Positions 45,601 through 54,900 of a DNA stretch of 64,000 nucleotides are shown here, in pieces. Under the pieces are notes generated by a model, which worked only from the letters and a program-made list of their open reading frames with translations, was not told the origin of the DNA and ran no database searches. The translations under genes were made by a program, and so were the position numbers. Position 1 is the first letter of the stretch, and each line of letters starts with the position of its first letter. Source of the stretch: CAVVIO01 sp963748095 (GTDB taxonomy: Bacteria > Bacteroidota > Bacteroidia > Bacteroidales > UBA10428); the NCBI GenBank assembly GCA_963748095.1, contig CAVVIO010000001.1:189174-253173 (forward strand), given 5' to 3'.

Positions 45601-48600
45601 ATGATTATCGTATCGGAATACCAGGATATTCAGCGGAATATCCTGAACGTTCCCCTTTTCACCTGTGAAATTAAGAAGAAGACGTCCGGCTCCCGGTTTT
45701 GTTGAGTTGGGATACCTATACCTTGCTGTCAGGTATCTTTTTTTGTCAAGGTAATCTTTCCATTGGTTTTCAAGTTTTTTTCTTGTTAGGATGAGATCAC
45801 TCAACCTGTTTTCCGGATGATAAAGACTTAAATAATCAGGATATGATTTTTCATCCACGCTCCGCATTTTGAGCAAACCGGGAGAAAAGTCGTATTCAAA
45901 AAAAGGTTCGTGGTAAAAATCAGTTGAAAAACTGTCGATAAGATGAAATGTTACATTTCCTGCTACCGGACCTGCAAAATTTTTATAAAGCCGGGTATTT
46001 AATTCAGGGTTGAGAAACTGAACCGTATTTCCCTGCTCAATATATGCATACCGTTCACCGAAATTATTCCGGTAAGGGAAAATGTAGTTGTACAACACCC
46101 GTTTTTCAAAAGCACTTAACGAAGGCTCTGCCTTTCTGACGCTTACATTTTTAAGATGAGTTTCCTCGTTTAAGCTGATGATCGTTTTTTTACCCGGTTC
46201 GAAATAGAGTTTATCTATTATAATTTCCCGATCACTTGTTCGTAGTTTAATTTGGTGATAACCGCTTTCTATTCTGAAAGAATACGGTTGAGAATTGGTT
46301 GACCAGCTGAAATATACAGGCTTGCTATCCACATAAATTACATGTACGGGAAGAATTTCTCCGTTCCGGACGACAAATGGAGAAAACTGGGTATAAGAAT
46401 CCGGTGACCGATATACAAACCGGTAAATGGTGTTTTCCGGATAGATAAACCGGTAATATTCAATGGTGTCTAACCCGGCTAGTATTTTCCATGCATTGTA
46501 ATCCAAATTCAGCCCGGGATGAGCACTAAGATCAAAATTTTTAAAACTGAAATTATTGATAACGGTTTTATTTTTTCTGCTTTTGCCCAGGTAAGGAACG
46601 GCCGGAGGAGAATAACCGAATTTCTTTGTTACGGAAAAAGCAGTCAGGTCAACGCCTTCTACGGGTTTACCGCTGAGGTCTGTTACCAATACTTCAATAT
46701 GTGATTTCTGGCCCGGATATACAATTTTTGGTTGAATAACAGACACAGTTAAATTTTTATCGACCAGCGGGATGCGATAATTTTCCTCCCTGATACGGCC
46801 TCCCCACAAATATCGTATCGACACAAAATAGTTTTGTCTGGACCCCGATTTGTAATGTATGTTTAACGAATCGGTATAGCCGGCAGCCCGCTGGCTGTTC
46901 CTTTTATAAACAGTGTAGCTGAAAGGTATATTGCGCGGATTATCTACAACGATAATGACCGAATCGCATGTACGTTTGGAATAACACTGAAGCAGCGAAG
47001 GTTCATCAGCAATGTTGATGGATGCGTTTAAGCTGTCGGATTTAATGATATATGATGAATAATACGGATTTAATTCCGTTGTACAGGGGGTAGTTCCCCT
47101 TAAAACAGGTGTTTCGTTTCCGAAATTGTCTTCACCTGTAATGACAACGTTTTTATGCTGTTGCCTTCCGTTTTCAGCATAAGTAAATTGTATGGAATCC
47201 GTCAGCAGCTTACCGGTTAACTCTTCTGATTTATAATAATAGTTAACCTTTTTATCTGCCTTAACAGTTTCGTTATCTGAAGTAAGTAACCGTACATTGA
47301 TAGTATAATCAAAATTGATTTTCGGGAAAGTTGAATCCGGCAGGACAATCTCTGTCTCTCCGGCAGGATCAAGTTTCTTTTCAAGAAACAGCAGGGTGTC
47401 GGGAACATAGACATAGTTATCGAAATATTTATTTATTGACGTTGGAGTAACGAGTATTTCAACTCTTGCGTCCTGAAGATTCAGATCATTTTCGTCGGTT
47501 CCCTTTACAAACAACGTTGCCTTTTGACCTCTGAATTGTTCTTTATTTTCCAGTCTTATGGAGAGTTGATTTTTAGAGAGCTCGTAATCTTCGTATTTAT
47601 AACTGCCGCTGATATACTCTTTTCTTTTGTTTAATTCCAGGTAAACGGTGTAGTTCCTGTCAAGTTGTAGTTGCAGCGAATCGTGAAGAAAAAACGCGTA
47701 TTCATATCCACCTTTGCGGTAAGGTGCCAGTTGTGTCAGTTCAATCTTCTTTCGGGCTGTCTGTAAAATAACCTTTACCTGTTTATCAACCGAACGGCCT
47801 TTTTTGGTTACCAGAAATGCTTTGAATTTCACAGTATCTCCCGGCAAATATTTTGGTTTATTGAATACAATGTACCCGGTATGGTTTCTTCTGAATTTAT
47901 CAGTTGTGTAATAACCACAATAATAATCGTCAAACATACAGGCAACTTTGCGAAAGGATTTTACAAAGAAATTCTTTGTCCTGTTGATTGTGCCCTGGGG
48001 CCAGCCCCGTATAACAGATTTAACACCGTCTACCGGCAGATAAATGATAAAATTAACAGGTATCCACACGTATTTTACCGGAGTGCCGTAAACAGCCTTG
48101 CGTATTCCCCTTTTTACAAATGAATTGTTATATTGCCTGGAGAGGTTGTAATAAGTAGTAAATCCGTTATAACTTACCTTAAGTAACCCCTTTTGATTCG
48201 ATTTCTTATCAATGTATGATTGTGTTTTTATATTAAAGTGAAGGGTCTTCATTCTTACACTCACATCCGCATTACGGATGATATTTCCTTTCAGGTCGTA
48301 AATCTGTATGCACAAGTCCGTGTTATTGTTCAGTATAAAAACATCGAAGTTTTGTATGGTTGTAATTGAAAATTTCTGTTTGTTTTTTTCCGCGTATGTT
48401 TTTAAATAATGGCCAGGGGGTAGCGCAGGAATATGTTGACTGTCGGTCGGGAATGAGGCGGTTAACGTGTGGAAGAAGGATTCATCAACTTTCCGGAAAT
48501 CATTTTTATAGATTTTTTTAGCCTCTTTATCGGTGATCTTATAGATATAAGTATAGTAACTGGTTTGTCGGCTTCTGATTAATTTCTGACCATTTACAGG

Positions 48601-48663
48601 GAAACATATAAACAGAATAAGAACAATGAAGAATAGATTTAATTTTTGAAGGATTTTTTTCAT
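42673..48663 (-). CDS. Alpha-2-macroglobulin-like protein with an internal SusC-type plug
   Basis: 1996 residues with a signal peptide (LFFIVLILFICFPVNG). The N-terminal half holds macroglobulin (MG) domains: GYIVFNKPKYLPGDTVKFKAFLV and a second bait-type segment QPKIVYPGQKSHIEVLVTDLSGKPVEGVDL. At about residues 1120-1330 a carboxypeptidase-regulatory domain (GHVYDAKSGEPLPGVNVLING) and a TonB plug (DEVVVIGYGTTKKSTLTASAI... SLQGKVAGVAIVSKGG... IRIRGNSTV... YGSRGANGVVII) are inserted. The alpha-2-macroglobulin domain follows (FWRPKLTTDEDGKAGFDVTFPD), then the thioester motif C1572-N-E-Q1575 in a helical repeat domain and a receptor-binding-like end. No barrel is present, so it is not a transporter. 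Probably a periplasmic or surface protease trap; the role of the plug is unknown. Confidence 0.9.
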   Translation of the reverse strand: MKKILQKLNLFFIVLILFICFPVNGQKLIRSRQTSYYTYIYKITDKEAKKIYKNDFRKVDESFFHTLTASFPTDSQHIPALPPGHYLKTYAEKNKQKFSITTIQNFDVFILNNNTDLCIQIYDLKGNIIRNADVSVRMKTLHFNIKTQSYIDKKSNQKGLLKVSYNGFTTYYNLSRQYNNSFVKRGIRKAVYGTPVKYVWIPVNFIIYLPVDGVKSVIRGWPQGTINRTKNFFVKSFRKVACMFDDYYCGYYTTDKFRRNHTGYIVFNKPKYLPGDTVKFKAFLVTKKGRSVDKQVKVILQTARKKIELTQLAPYRKGGYEYAFFLHDSLQLQLDRNYTVYLELNKRKEYISGSYKYEDYELSKNQLSIRLENKEQFRGQKATLFVKGTDENDLNLQDARVEILVTPTSINKYFDNYVYVPDTLLFLEKKLDPAGETEIVLPDSTFPKINFDYTINVRLLTSDNETVKADKKVNYYYKSEELTGKLLTDSIQFTYAENGRQQHKNVVITGEDNFGNETPVLRGTTPCTTELNPYYSSYIIKSDSLNASINIADEPSLLQCYSKRTCDSVIIVVDNPRNIPFSYTVYKRNSQRAAGYTDSLNIHYKSGSRQNYFVSIRYLWGGRIREENYRIPLVDKNLTVSVIQPKIVYPGQKSHIEVLVTDLSGKPVEGVDLTAFSVTKKFGYSPPAVPYLGKSRKNKTVINNFSFKNFDLSAHPGLNLDYNAWKILAGLDTIEYYRFIYPENTIYRFVYRSPDSYTQFSPFVVRNGEILPVHVIYVDSKPVYFSWSTNSQPYSFRIESGYHQIKLRTSDREIIIDKLYFEPGKKTIISLNEETHLKNVSVRKAEPSLSAFEKRVLYNYIFPYRNNFGERYAYIEQGNTVQFLNPELNTRLYKNFAGPVAGNVTFHLIDSFSTDFYHEPFFEYDFSPGLLKMRSVDEKSYPDYLSLYHPENRLSDLILTRKKLENQWKDYLDKKRYLTARYRYPNSTKPGAGRLLLNFTGEKGNVQDIPLNILVFRYDNHEFLRVYPGNTSLIHELQKGYYKLILFYSGAKYQIEDSVYIQPNGINYYKFTQPHILKKDTFSIYVSKLIEETLFKPYPYYNDEEKELRQIYNRYQQQFRYTGVGDVVEGHVYDAKSGEPLPGVNVLINGTTYGTLTDISGYYSLKVPVGKTMLNFSFIGYVPVDKSIEYNNVVDAHLSPGEMHLDEVVVIGYGTTKKSTLTASAITVVSKNLIRGIPGISGNISQSLQGKVAGVAIVSKGGPGNGMEIRIRGNSTVEFDKTPLIIVNGNVYTGDISELDPAKIQKIETLIDENATAIYGSRGANGVVIIETLPGTYRLAKDPSSKGADYDNTFFEAATKSSSIRENFSDYAFWRPKLTTDEDGKAGFDVTFPDDVTSWETYFLAMGSKRQSGHTEGMIKSYKPLMAQLAVPRFLVRTDTTYALGKVLNYTSDSINVARQFEINGDNKFVDTGYCTNSIVDTLPVVALNDSLSVKYFLEKEDGYFDGEIRKIPVFPVGLEETDGKFYVLDKDTTLQLAFNPGLGKVSLYARADILNILEDEISHIIHYKYSCNEQLASKLKALLAEKNIAGYKGERFKNENEVIKLIRLLRKNQKENGLWGWWKDSNENLWISLHVLEALSHAESLGYESQINKDQIIENLIWKLENKQDFYTRVRILKILNLLEASVNFQSYISGLEKTRKLSFSEILEIIRLKQLCNLNYNLDTLASYKKTTLFGNVYYTDEQQGYNLLTNDLQNTLLVYRILKSDSLDHNETLGKIRNYFLENRKRGYWRNTYESSQIVETILPDLLGNKTKLTKPALTIRGDINKTVTEFPFEMKVDPESHLGISKSGDFPVYFTSYQRYWNSSPKVKNEDFEITSHFDPEPAPVLTAGKEVKLVVHVTVKKDAEYVMINIPIPAGCSYSDKKNYYGNESHREYFKNETSVFCESLSKGNYSFVIELVPRYTGVYTINPAKIELMYFPTFSANNEIKTIKIK

Positions 48664-49285
48664 CTTTTTAACTGGTTATTTTAAAGATGCAGTATACTGC
48701 ATAATTCCATAAAAAATGGTTTTATCGAACGGTTCTGAAATCTGTAATTCCCGGTTTTTTGTATTGATAGCTTTCAGGTTTATTATCGGTTAATTATTCA
48801 TATGATAAAATAAAATACTATTAAAGGATCAGTCTATATATTTATCCTGTAATAAACTCATTTTAGGGTTAATTGAAACACATATTAGTTTTATTATTCT
48901 GTTAAATGCACCGTTTGCATCACTTACATCTACTTTCAACGACAGTTATACGAATTAAATGTAAAAGTTATTCCGGTAAAAAGCAAATCTGAGCGTATAA
49001 CTTTTTGATTATATGTTATGAATATCACCTTTTAACAGATACCTGTTCTGATTTCCTTAATAGAAACAAACAACAGTTGTTCTTAAAAACAAACAATGTA
49101 GTTTAGTTTTATTGTAACAGATTAGAAAAGTTATTAAAAATAAAAAACCGAAGGGGTTGCGGCCAATTGGTGTTTTTTTAACTTGTTTTCGGTTATGAAA
49201 AATTTGGTAAATAGAGCTTCCGTTCTATATAAATATTTATCTTAACATAAGACATATATTTTTAAAAGCATTGATTTGTTTTTCT
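48664..49285. other. 622-bp divergent intergenic region
   Basis: Separates the macroglobulin gene (minus) from the PAP2 gene (plus). AT-rich. No frame or RNA recognised. A stretch at about 48950-49020 is loosely similar to about 59405-59475, listed as a finding. Confidence 0.4.
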
Positions 49286-49873
49286 ATGAAAAGGGTTGCT
49301 ATTCCACTATTATTACTTTTTCTCTTCTATCCCGTTGTATCCGGACAAAACGCCGATATCAGCATCTTGCGCAACATAAATTTAAACAGAAACACTGCTT
49401 TGGATCCGGCTTTCCGGTTTGTGAGCAACTCGGTAGCACCTGTTGTAATTGCAGCACCAATTACAATGTATGGCCTGGGGATGTATAAAAAAGATTCTGT
49501 TTTAAAAAAGGATGCAATTTATATAGGAGCCACAATACTTACCTCGGTTATCATCAGTAATGTGTTAAAATACAGCGTTAACCGCGAACGTCCGTTTGAT
49601 AAATTTCCGGATATTGTGGATGCAATGAGCGTTCACAGTCCTTCGTTTCCTTCGGGCCACACTTCACAGGCGTTCTCACTTGCAACCTCACTCAGCCTTA
49701 CGTACCCCAAGTGGTTTGTTATTATTCCCGGCTACATTTGGGCAGGTACAGTTGCCTATTCGCGCATGGACCTGGGTGTACATTATCCTTCGGATGTATT
49801 GATCGGGGCCCTGATCGGATCGGGCAGTGCCTTCCTGTGTTATAAGATCAATCAGAAACTGAGAAAATACTGA
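49286..49873 (+). CDS. PAP2-family phosphatase
   Basis: 195 residues from the ATG at 49286; a TTG five codons earlier is less likely because the signal peptide begins MKRVAIPLLLLFLF. The three PAP2 motifs are complete: KYSVNRERP, PSFPSGHTS and SRMDLGVHYPSD. Membrane segments lie around them. Such enzymes remove phosphate from lipid phosphates such as undecaprenyl pyrophosphate or phosphatidic acid at the outer face of the membrane. The gene stands alone and ends convergently with the 7TM regulator gene. Confidence 0.92.
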   Translation: MKRVAIPLLLLFLFYPVVSGQNADISILRNINLNRNTALDPAFRFVSNSVAPVVIAAPITMYGLGMYKKDSVLKKDAIYIGATILTSVIISNVLKYSVNRERPFDKFPDIVDAMSVHSPSFPSGHTSQAFSLATSLSLTYPKWFVIIPGYIWAGTVAYSRMDLGVHYPSDVLIGALIGSGSAFLCYKINQKLRKY

Positions 49874-50013
49874 TCGAAATAAGGGGTTTGTACGGGCCGT
49901 TATGGAAAAATGGAGCTTTAAATTCCTGATAACAGGTAGGGAAGGAGATAACGTTATAAAAAACAAAAAAGGTCCGGATGTCATACTTTAAAGCAGAAGG
50001 AATATTTTTCGTT

Positions 50014-51792
50014 TTAAATTTTAATCAGGTAATCATAAATATCTTTATCCGAAATAAGCCCCATTTTTTTGCGCATACGGGTTTTTGCTTTACGAACCGA
50101 TTCGGATTCCACGTGCAGAAATTCCGCGATTTCTCTGTTGCTTAGATTTATCCTGATATAGGCACATATCCTTGTTTCATGTTGTGTGAGCGAGGGGTGT
50201 ACGAGCTTTAAATATTCAAAGAAACCCGGGTGGATCTTTTCAAAATGCATCAAATATTTGTCACCCTCATTTGTATTTAACGATAACCGGATCGTTTTTA
50301 ACAACTCAGAATGAATATATTTATCTTCTGATTTTACAGGCGATATTTTTATCAGTTCTCCTTCAATTTGCTTTAATATTTTGTCTGTTGATGTTTTTTG
50401 CATCAATGCAGAAAGCAGTTCTCTTTCCTTAGTCTGAATAAGTTCATCGGATTTCGCCTGAACCATACTTTTCAAATTTCTATTGTAATTTTCAAGTTTT
50501 TTTGTCAAGCTTAAATTCTGTTTGTTTGTACGTGAAGAATCGACAGATAAAGCGAAAGACTGAAAAAGAATAAAACCAACCAGACCGTAATGCAGGGTGT
50601 ATTCAAAATAAAATATTCGATTGAAAATCAGTATCTCAAAAAGCACAGAAAGCAAAAAGATTAAAATTCCAACGGAGACCAGCCATCTGTACGAGGATTT
50701 AGAAAAGAATGATTTAATTGTCCTGAAAAATAAATAAACAAAGCCGGTTATGACAACTACCTGAAGATAATGTGCCCCCACCGACACGGTATAAATCGGG
50801 AAAAACATTGTGAACAGTACACAACCTGTAATAAAATACAGATATATAGTAATAATTCTTTTTCCCAGCCACTCAGGATAAACACTATCAATAAACAGAA
50901 AAAAAATCAGAGAGATTATATAAACTAATGAAATGGCAATTTTAAGATAGAGCACAACATGATTTTGGATCAGGGGATCAAAAACCTTAATATCAGAAAG
51001 TAATGCCTGGCGCAAAAAAATAAATAATGCCAGCAGTCCGAACCAGAGCAATGAAATTCTTTTCTTATCTAACGAATACAAACCAAGATGGTATAAAGCC
51101 ATCATTAATATAATCCCAAGCACAAAGGCATCAATAATCTGCTGCGTAGTGGCTCTTTCTACAATATCTGATTTATTCCCTATCAGGAATGCTTCACGAA
51201 AACCTCCATATTCTTCACGATAATTGGCCGTTTGCAATACAAGTTCATTGGCTCCTTTCTTTGGTAAAAACATAGCAATTGTGTTAATTTTGGCAGGTAC
51301 CGTTTTTGCCTTCGATGTTCCGGGTATACCTCCGTCCGCTATCAACTTACCATTAATCCATAAACGGTATGCATTGCAATAATCCTTTATTTGAATGGCC
51401 ATGGGACAAACAGTATCCATATATATGATTGTTCTGTACGTGGCATGACCTTTTCCAGGCAGTTTTTCTCCATTTATTATTTTCCCATTCCAGCTATCAG
51501 GAAAATCCAGTCTGCATGTTTTTTCAGGAGCAGGTGTTTTTTTAAAGTCCCCGGGTGTAAGCAACTGATTCCAGTAAAAATCCATCTTGCCTTCTAATTT
51601 CTTTATTTCGTTCGGATGAATAATAAATTGTGTTTGTTGAATGGCTGAACCAGGTTTGTCAACCATGCATTCAGCTTGAATTCCGTTGAAAAATCCTGAA
51701 GACACAATTATTGTCAGACCTGTAATGAAGGTTGTTTTGTATTTACTTCTATAAATAGTATTCAATGAGAATATAATTTTATCTGTTTTCAA
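50014..51792 (-). CDS. 7TM-DISM sensor fused to a LuxR-like DNA-binding domain
   Basis: 592 residues from a TTG at 51792; a stop lies a few codons upstream and no ATG is available near. A signal-like segment is followed by an extracytoplasmic jelly-roll domain (about 60-220, with YRLWINGKLIADGG and ANELVLQTANYREEYGG), then seven hydrophobic segments of the 7TMR-DISM type (about 225-420), a coiled coil (NLKSMVQAKSDELIQTKER) and a C-terminal helix-turn-helix (HPSLTQHETRICAYIRINLSNREIAEFLHVESESVRKAKTRMRKKMGL). It should sense a ligand outside and regulate genes directly from the membrane. It is divergent from the giant repeat protein gene with 139 bp between, a likely target. Confidence 0.88.
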   Translation of the reverse strand: MKTDKIIFSLNTIYRSKYKTTFITGLTIIVSSGFFNGIQAECMVDKPGSAIQQTQFIIHPNEIKKLEGKMDFYWNQLLTPGDFKKTPAPEKTCRLDFPDSWNGKIINGEKLPGKGHATYRTIIYMDTVCPMAIQIKDYCNAYRLWINGKLIADGGIPGTSKAKTVPAKINTIAMFLPKKGANELVLQTANYREEYGGFREAFLIGNKSDIVERATTQQIIDAFVLGIILMMALYHLGLYSLDKKRISLLWFGLLALFIFLRQALLSDIKVFDPLIQNHVVLYLKIAISLVYIISLIFFLFIDSVYPEWLGKRIITIYLYFITGCVLFTMFFPIYTVSVGAHYLQVVVITGFVYLFFRTIKSFFSKSSYRWLVSVGILIFLLSVLFEILIFNRIFYFEYTLHYGLVGFILFQSFALSVDSSRTNKQNLSLTKKLENYNRNLKSMVQAKSDELIQTKERELLSALMQKTSTDKILKQIEGELIKISPVKSEDKYIHSELLKTIRLSLNTNEGDKYLMHFEKIHPGFFEYLKLVHPSLTQHETRICAYIRINLSNREIAEFLHVESESVRKAKTRMRKKMGLISDKDIYDYLIKI

Positions 51793-51931
51793 TAAAAAAG
51801 AGGTACCTGATCAACAAAAATCGTTTTTTCACACTGATAAATAGACCTGTCCCGCATTTGTCCCGCTTTCAAATTTAAGGTTATTAAAAAGAAAAAATAC
51901 TTTAGCCCGGTCAAATTTAAAATATATTCTT

Positions 51932-54900
51932 ATGAGGTACTTTACAATTTTAATGCTTTCTTTTTATAGTGCAATCAGTTTATTAAGCCAAACTGCAACA
52001 CCTCCCTCAGCGGGTGATGGTTCGCAGGGTAATGCTTACCAGATTGCAACCTGGGAAAATTTATATTGGTTAAGTCAAAATGCTGCTGAATGGGATAAAT
52101 ATTATGTACAAACCGCAGACATTGATTTATCATCAGCTTTCCCAAATATAAGCACCTGGGATGGAAACAAAGGCTGGACACCTATCGGTTCATCTGTTAC
52201 TGCCTTTACAGGTACTTATGACGGTGGCGGATTTATTATAAACGGCCTCATCATTAACCGCCCGACTTTGAATGATGTGGGTTTATTTGGGAATGCAAGT
52301 GGGGCAATCATTAAAGACATTGGGCTTGAGAATGTAACCGTAACCGGGAATGAATCTGTCGGATCTTTGGCAGGATTAATTAAGGCTACTACTTCGGTTA
52401 ATAATTGTTTTAGTACGGGTGCAGTTGCCAGTGGCTCCTATTACGGGAAAGTTGGCGGATTACTGGGTAATGTTCAATATTCATCCATTTCTAATTGTTA
52501 CAGTACTGCCAGTGTTACCGGAACCCGTACGGGAGGAACCCAAACATTAGGCGGATTAATCGGATATTTTTATTCTTCAACACTTAACAATTCATATAGC
52601 ACAGGCTTTGTGAGTGGTGGATTAAATAATATTGGCGGTCTTATTGGTTATATTGTTGGGAATGGCGTATCTAACAGTTATTGGGATACTGAAACTTCTA
52701 ACCAGTCAACCAGTAATGGCGGGGTCGGGAAAACTACTGCCGAAATGAAGGATCCTGTTCTTTATTATTCGGCAGGTTGGGATTTTCAAAACGAAACCAT
52801 AAATGGTACTGACGATTATTGGGGAATTAATTCTGCTGAAAACAATGGTTATCCTTTTCTTTCTTTCCAGGGATTAAGTCCTTCATTGAATGCTGTTCTT
52901 ACAACTCAGGGAGTCACCAACTATTCAGGTTCAACTTCAACCGCGACAGGAAATGGTACCATATATGATCTCGGCACACCCGCACCAACCGAACATGGAA
53001 TCTGTTGGAATGCCACCGGAACACCTACTGTAGATGACAACAAAACTACCGAAGGAACTCCCGGGGCATCAGGAAATTTTACATCGGAAATTACAGGCCT
53101 CGCACCAAACATGGTTTATTACGTGAAAGCTTATGCAATAAATGCTAATGATACCATATATGGAAATGAAGTCTCATTTACAACAGTTGAACCAGAGGCT
53201 CCTGCAATTGGGGATGGAAGTAGTTCATCTCCTTATGAAATAGCTAATCTGAATAATTTAATATGGCTGTCACAGAATACAACCCAATGGAATAAGCACT
53301 ATATACAAACTGCAGATATTAATGCTTCTCCAACAGCACACATGAATGATGGAGAAGGGTTTGTTCCTGTTGGGACAAACCTGTCGACATATTTTTCAGG
53401 CTCATATAACGGACAGGGATTTGTAATTGACAACCTGTTTATCAATAGCCAATCAACTGAATACACCGGACTATTTGGTTGTATAGAGTATGCTACTATT
53501 GAAAATCTTGGATTAACAAATGTTGACATTTCCGGCAAATATGCTGGTGCGCTTGTAGGTACAGGATATTCCTCTTCCAATATCATTAATAATTGTTTTT
53601 CTACAGGGAAAATTGTGGGAACTGGCGGTTACTCCGGAGGCCTGGTTGGATGGAATGCCTATGGTACTATGAATGACTGTTACAGCAGTGCAAACGTTCA
53701 GGGCACAGTTTATACGGGAGGTTTAATAGGACGAGTTATGGGTGGAAAAGTCAACAATTGTTATAGCACAGGTGACATAACCAAATACACATCAGGCTCA
53801 AGTACATATTTAGGTGGATTTGCCGGAGCAATTGATAATTCTTCCGCTGTTACAAATTGTTACAGTATCGGAAGTATAGATAATGTAGGTAATGTAGGCG
53901 GATTTGTTGCATATTTTAGTTCTTCTACAGTTAGTAATTGTTTTTGGGATGAGGAAACATCGGGAATATCAACATCTGCTGCCGGAACTGCTAAAACCAC
54001 TGTAGAGATGCAAAGCTTTGATACACTCTTTAATGCAGGATGGCAATTTCCCGGCACCTGGCATATTGATGAGTCCGTAACCACACCGGATAATAATGGT
54101 TATCCTTCATTGTCGTGGCAGGGCCTGGCAAATATTCATCAAGCCGTAGTGTCAACCCAGGCAGCTTCATCTGTTTTAGAAACCACAGCAACATTAAATG
54201 GAACAATAGAAAACATGGGTTCTCCTGAAGCATCTCAACACGGATTTGTTTGGAACACAACCGGATCGCCCGTTGTGGAAAGTAACCCAAATATAACCCT
54301 CGAAGGGGAAGTTACTGCAACAGGTACCTTCTCATCTTCCATAAGCGGTTTATCATTAAATGAAACTTATTATGTAAGAGCTTATGCTACAAATAGTGAA
54401 GGAACTTTTTATGGTGATGAAATCACATTCTCCACAAAAACTAAACTTACCTTGTCAGGAAGTTTCACGGTTGATAATAAATCGTATGATGGAACTACCA
54501 CAGCAACTATATCCGGTGATAATCTTTTACTCGACGGAGTTATCGGCAGTGATGATGTTTCACTTACCAGTGTTCAGGTAGCATTTGCCCAGGTAGAACC
54601 GGGAACGGATTTGGCAGTCTCTGTTATCAATGCTGAACTGACCGGAACTGAATCGGGAAAATATTTTCTTTCTCTTGACGGTGCTCCCAATGCTACAGCA
54701 TCTATCAGTGCCAAAGAACTGACCCTTACAGGTATTTTCATGGTAGAAGATAAAACATATGATGGCAATAATAACGCTTCAATCCCATTAAATTTTCTTC
54801 AATTAGTCGGAGTTATCAGTGGAGATGATGTTTCACTCACCAACGTTCAGGCAGCATTTGCACAAACAGAACCAGGAACGGATATATCCGTTAAAGTATC

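Noticed and set aside
49950..49990. A-rich run followed by GGTCC between the PAP2 and 7TM regulator genes as a terminator
   Set aside because: It resembles the left part of the terminator at 57246-57279, but the matching right arm is missing, so no good stem forms.
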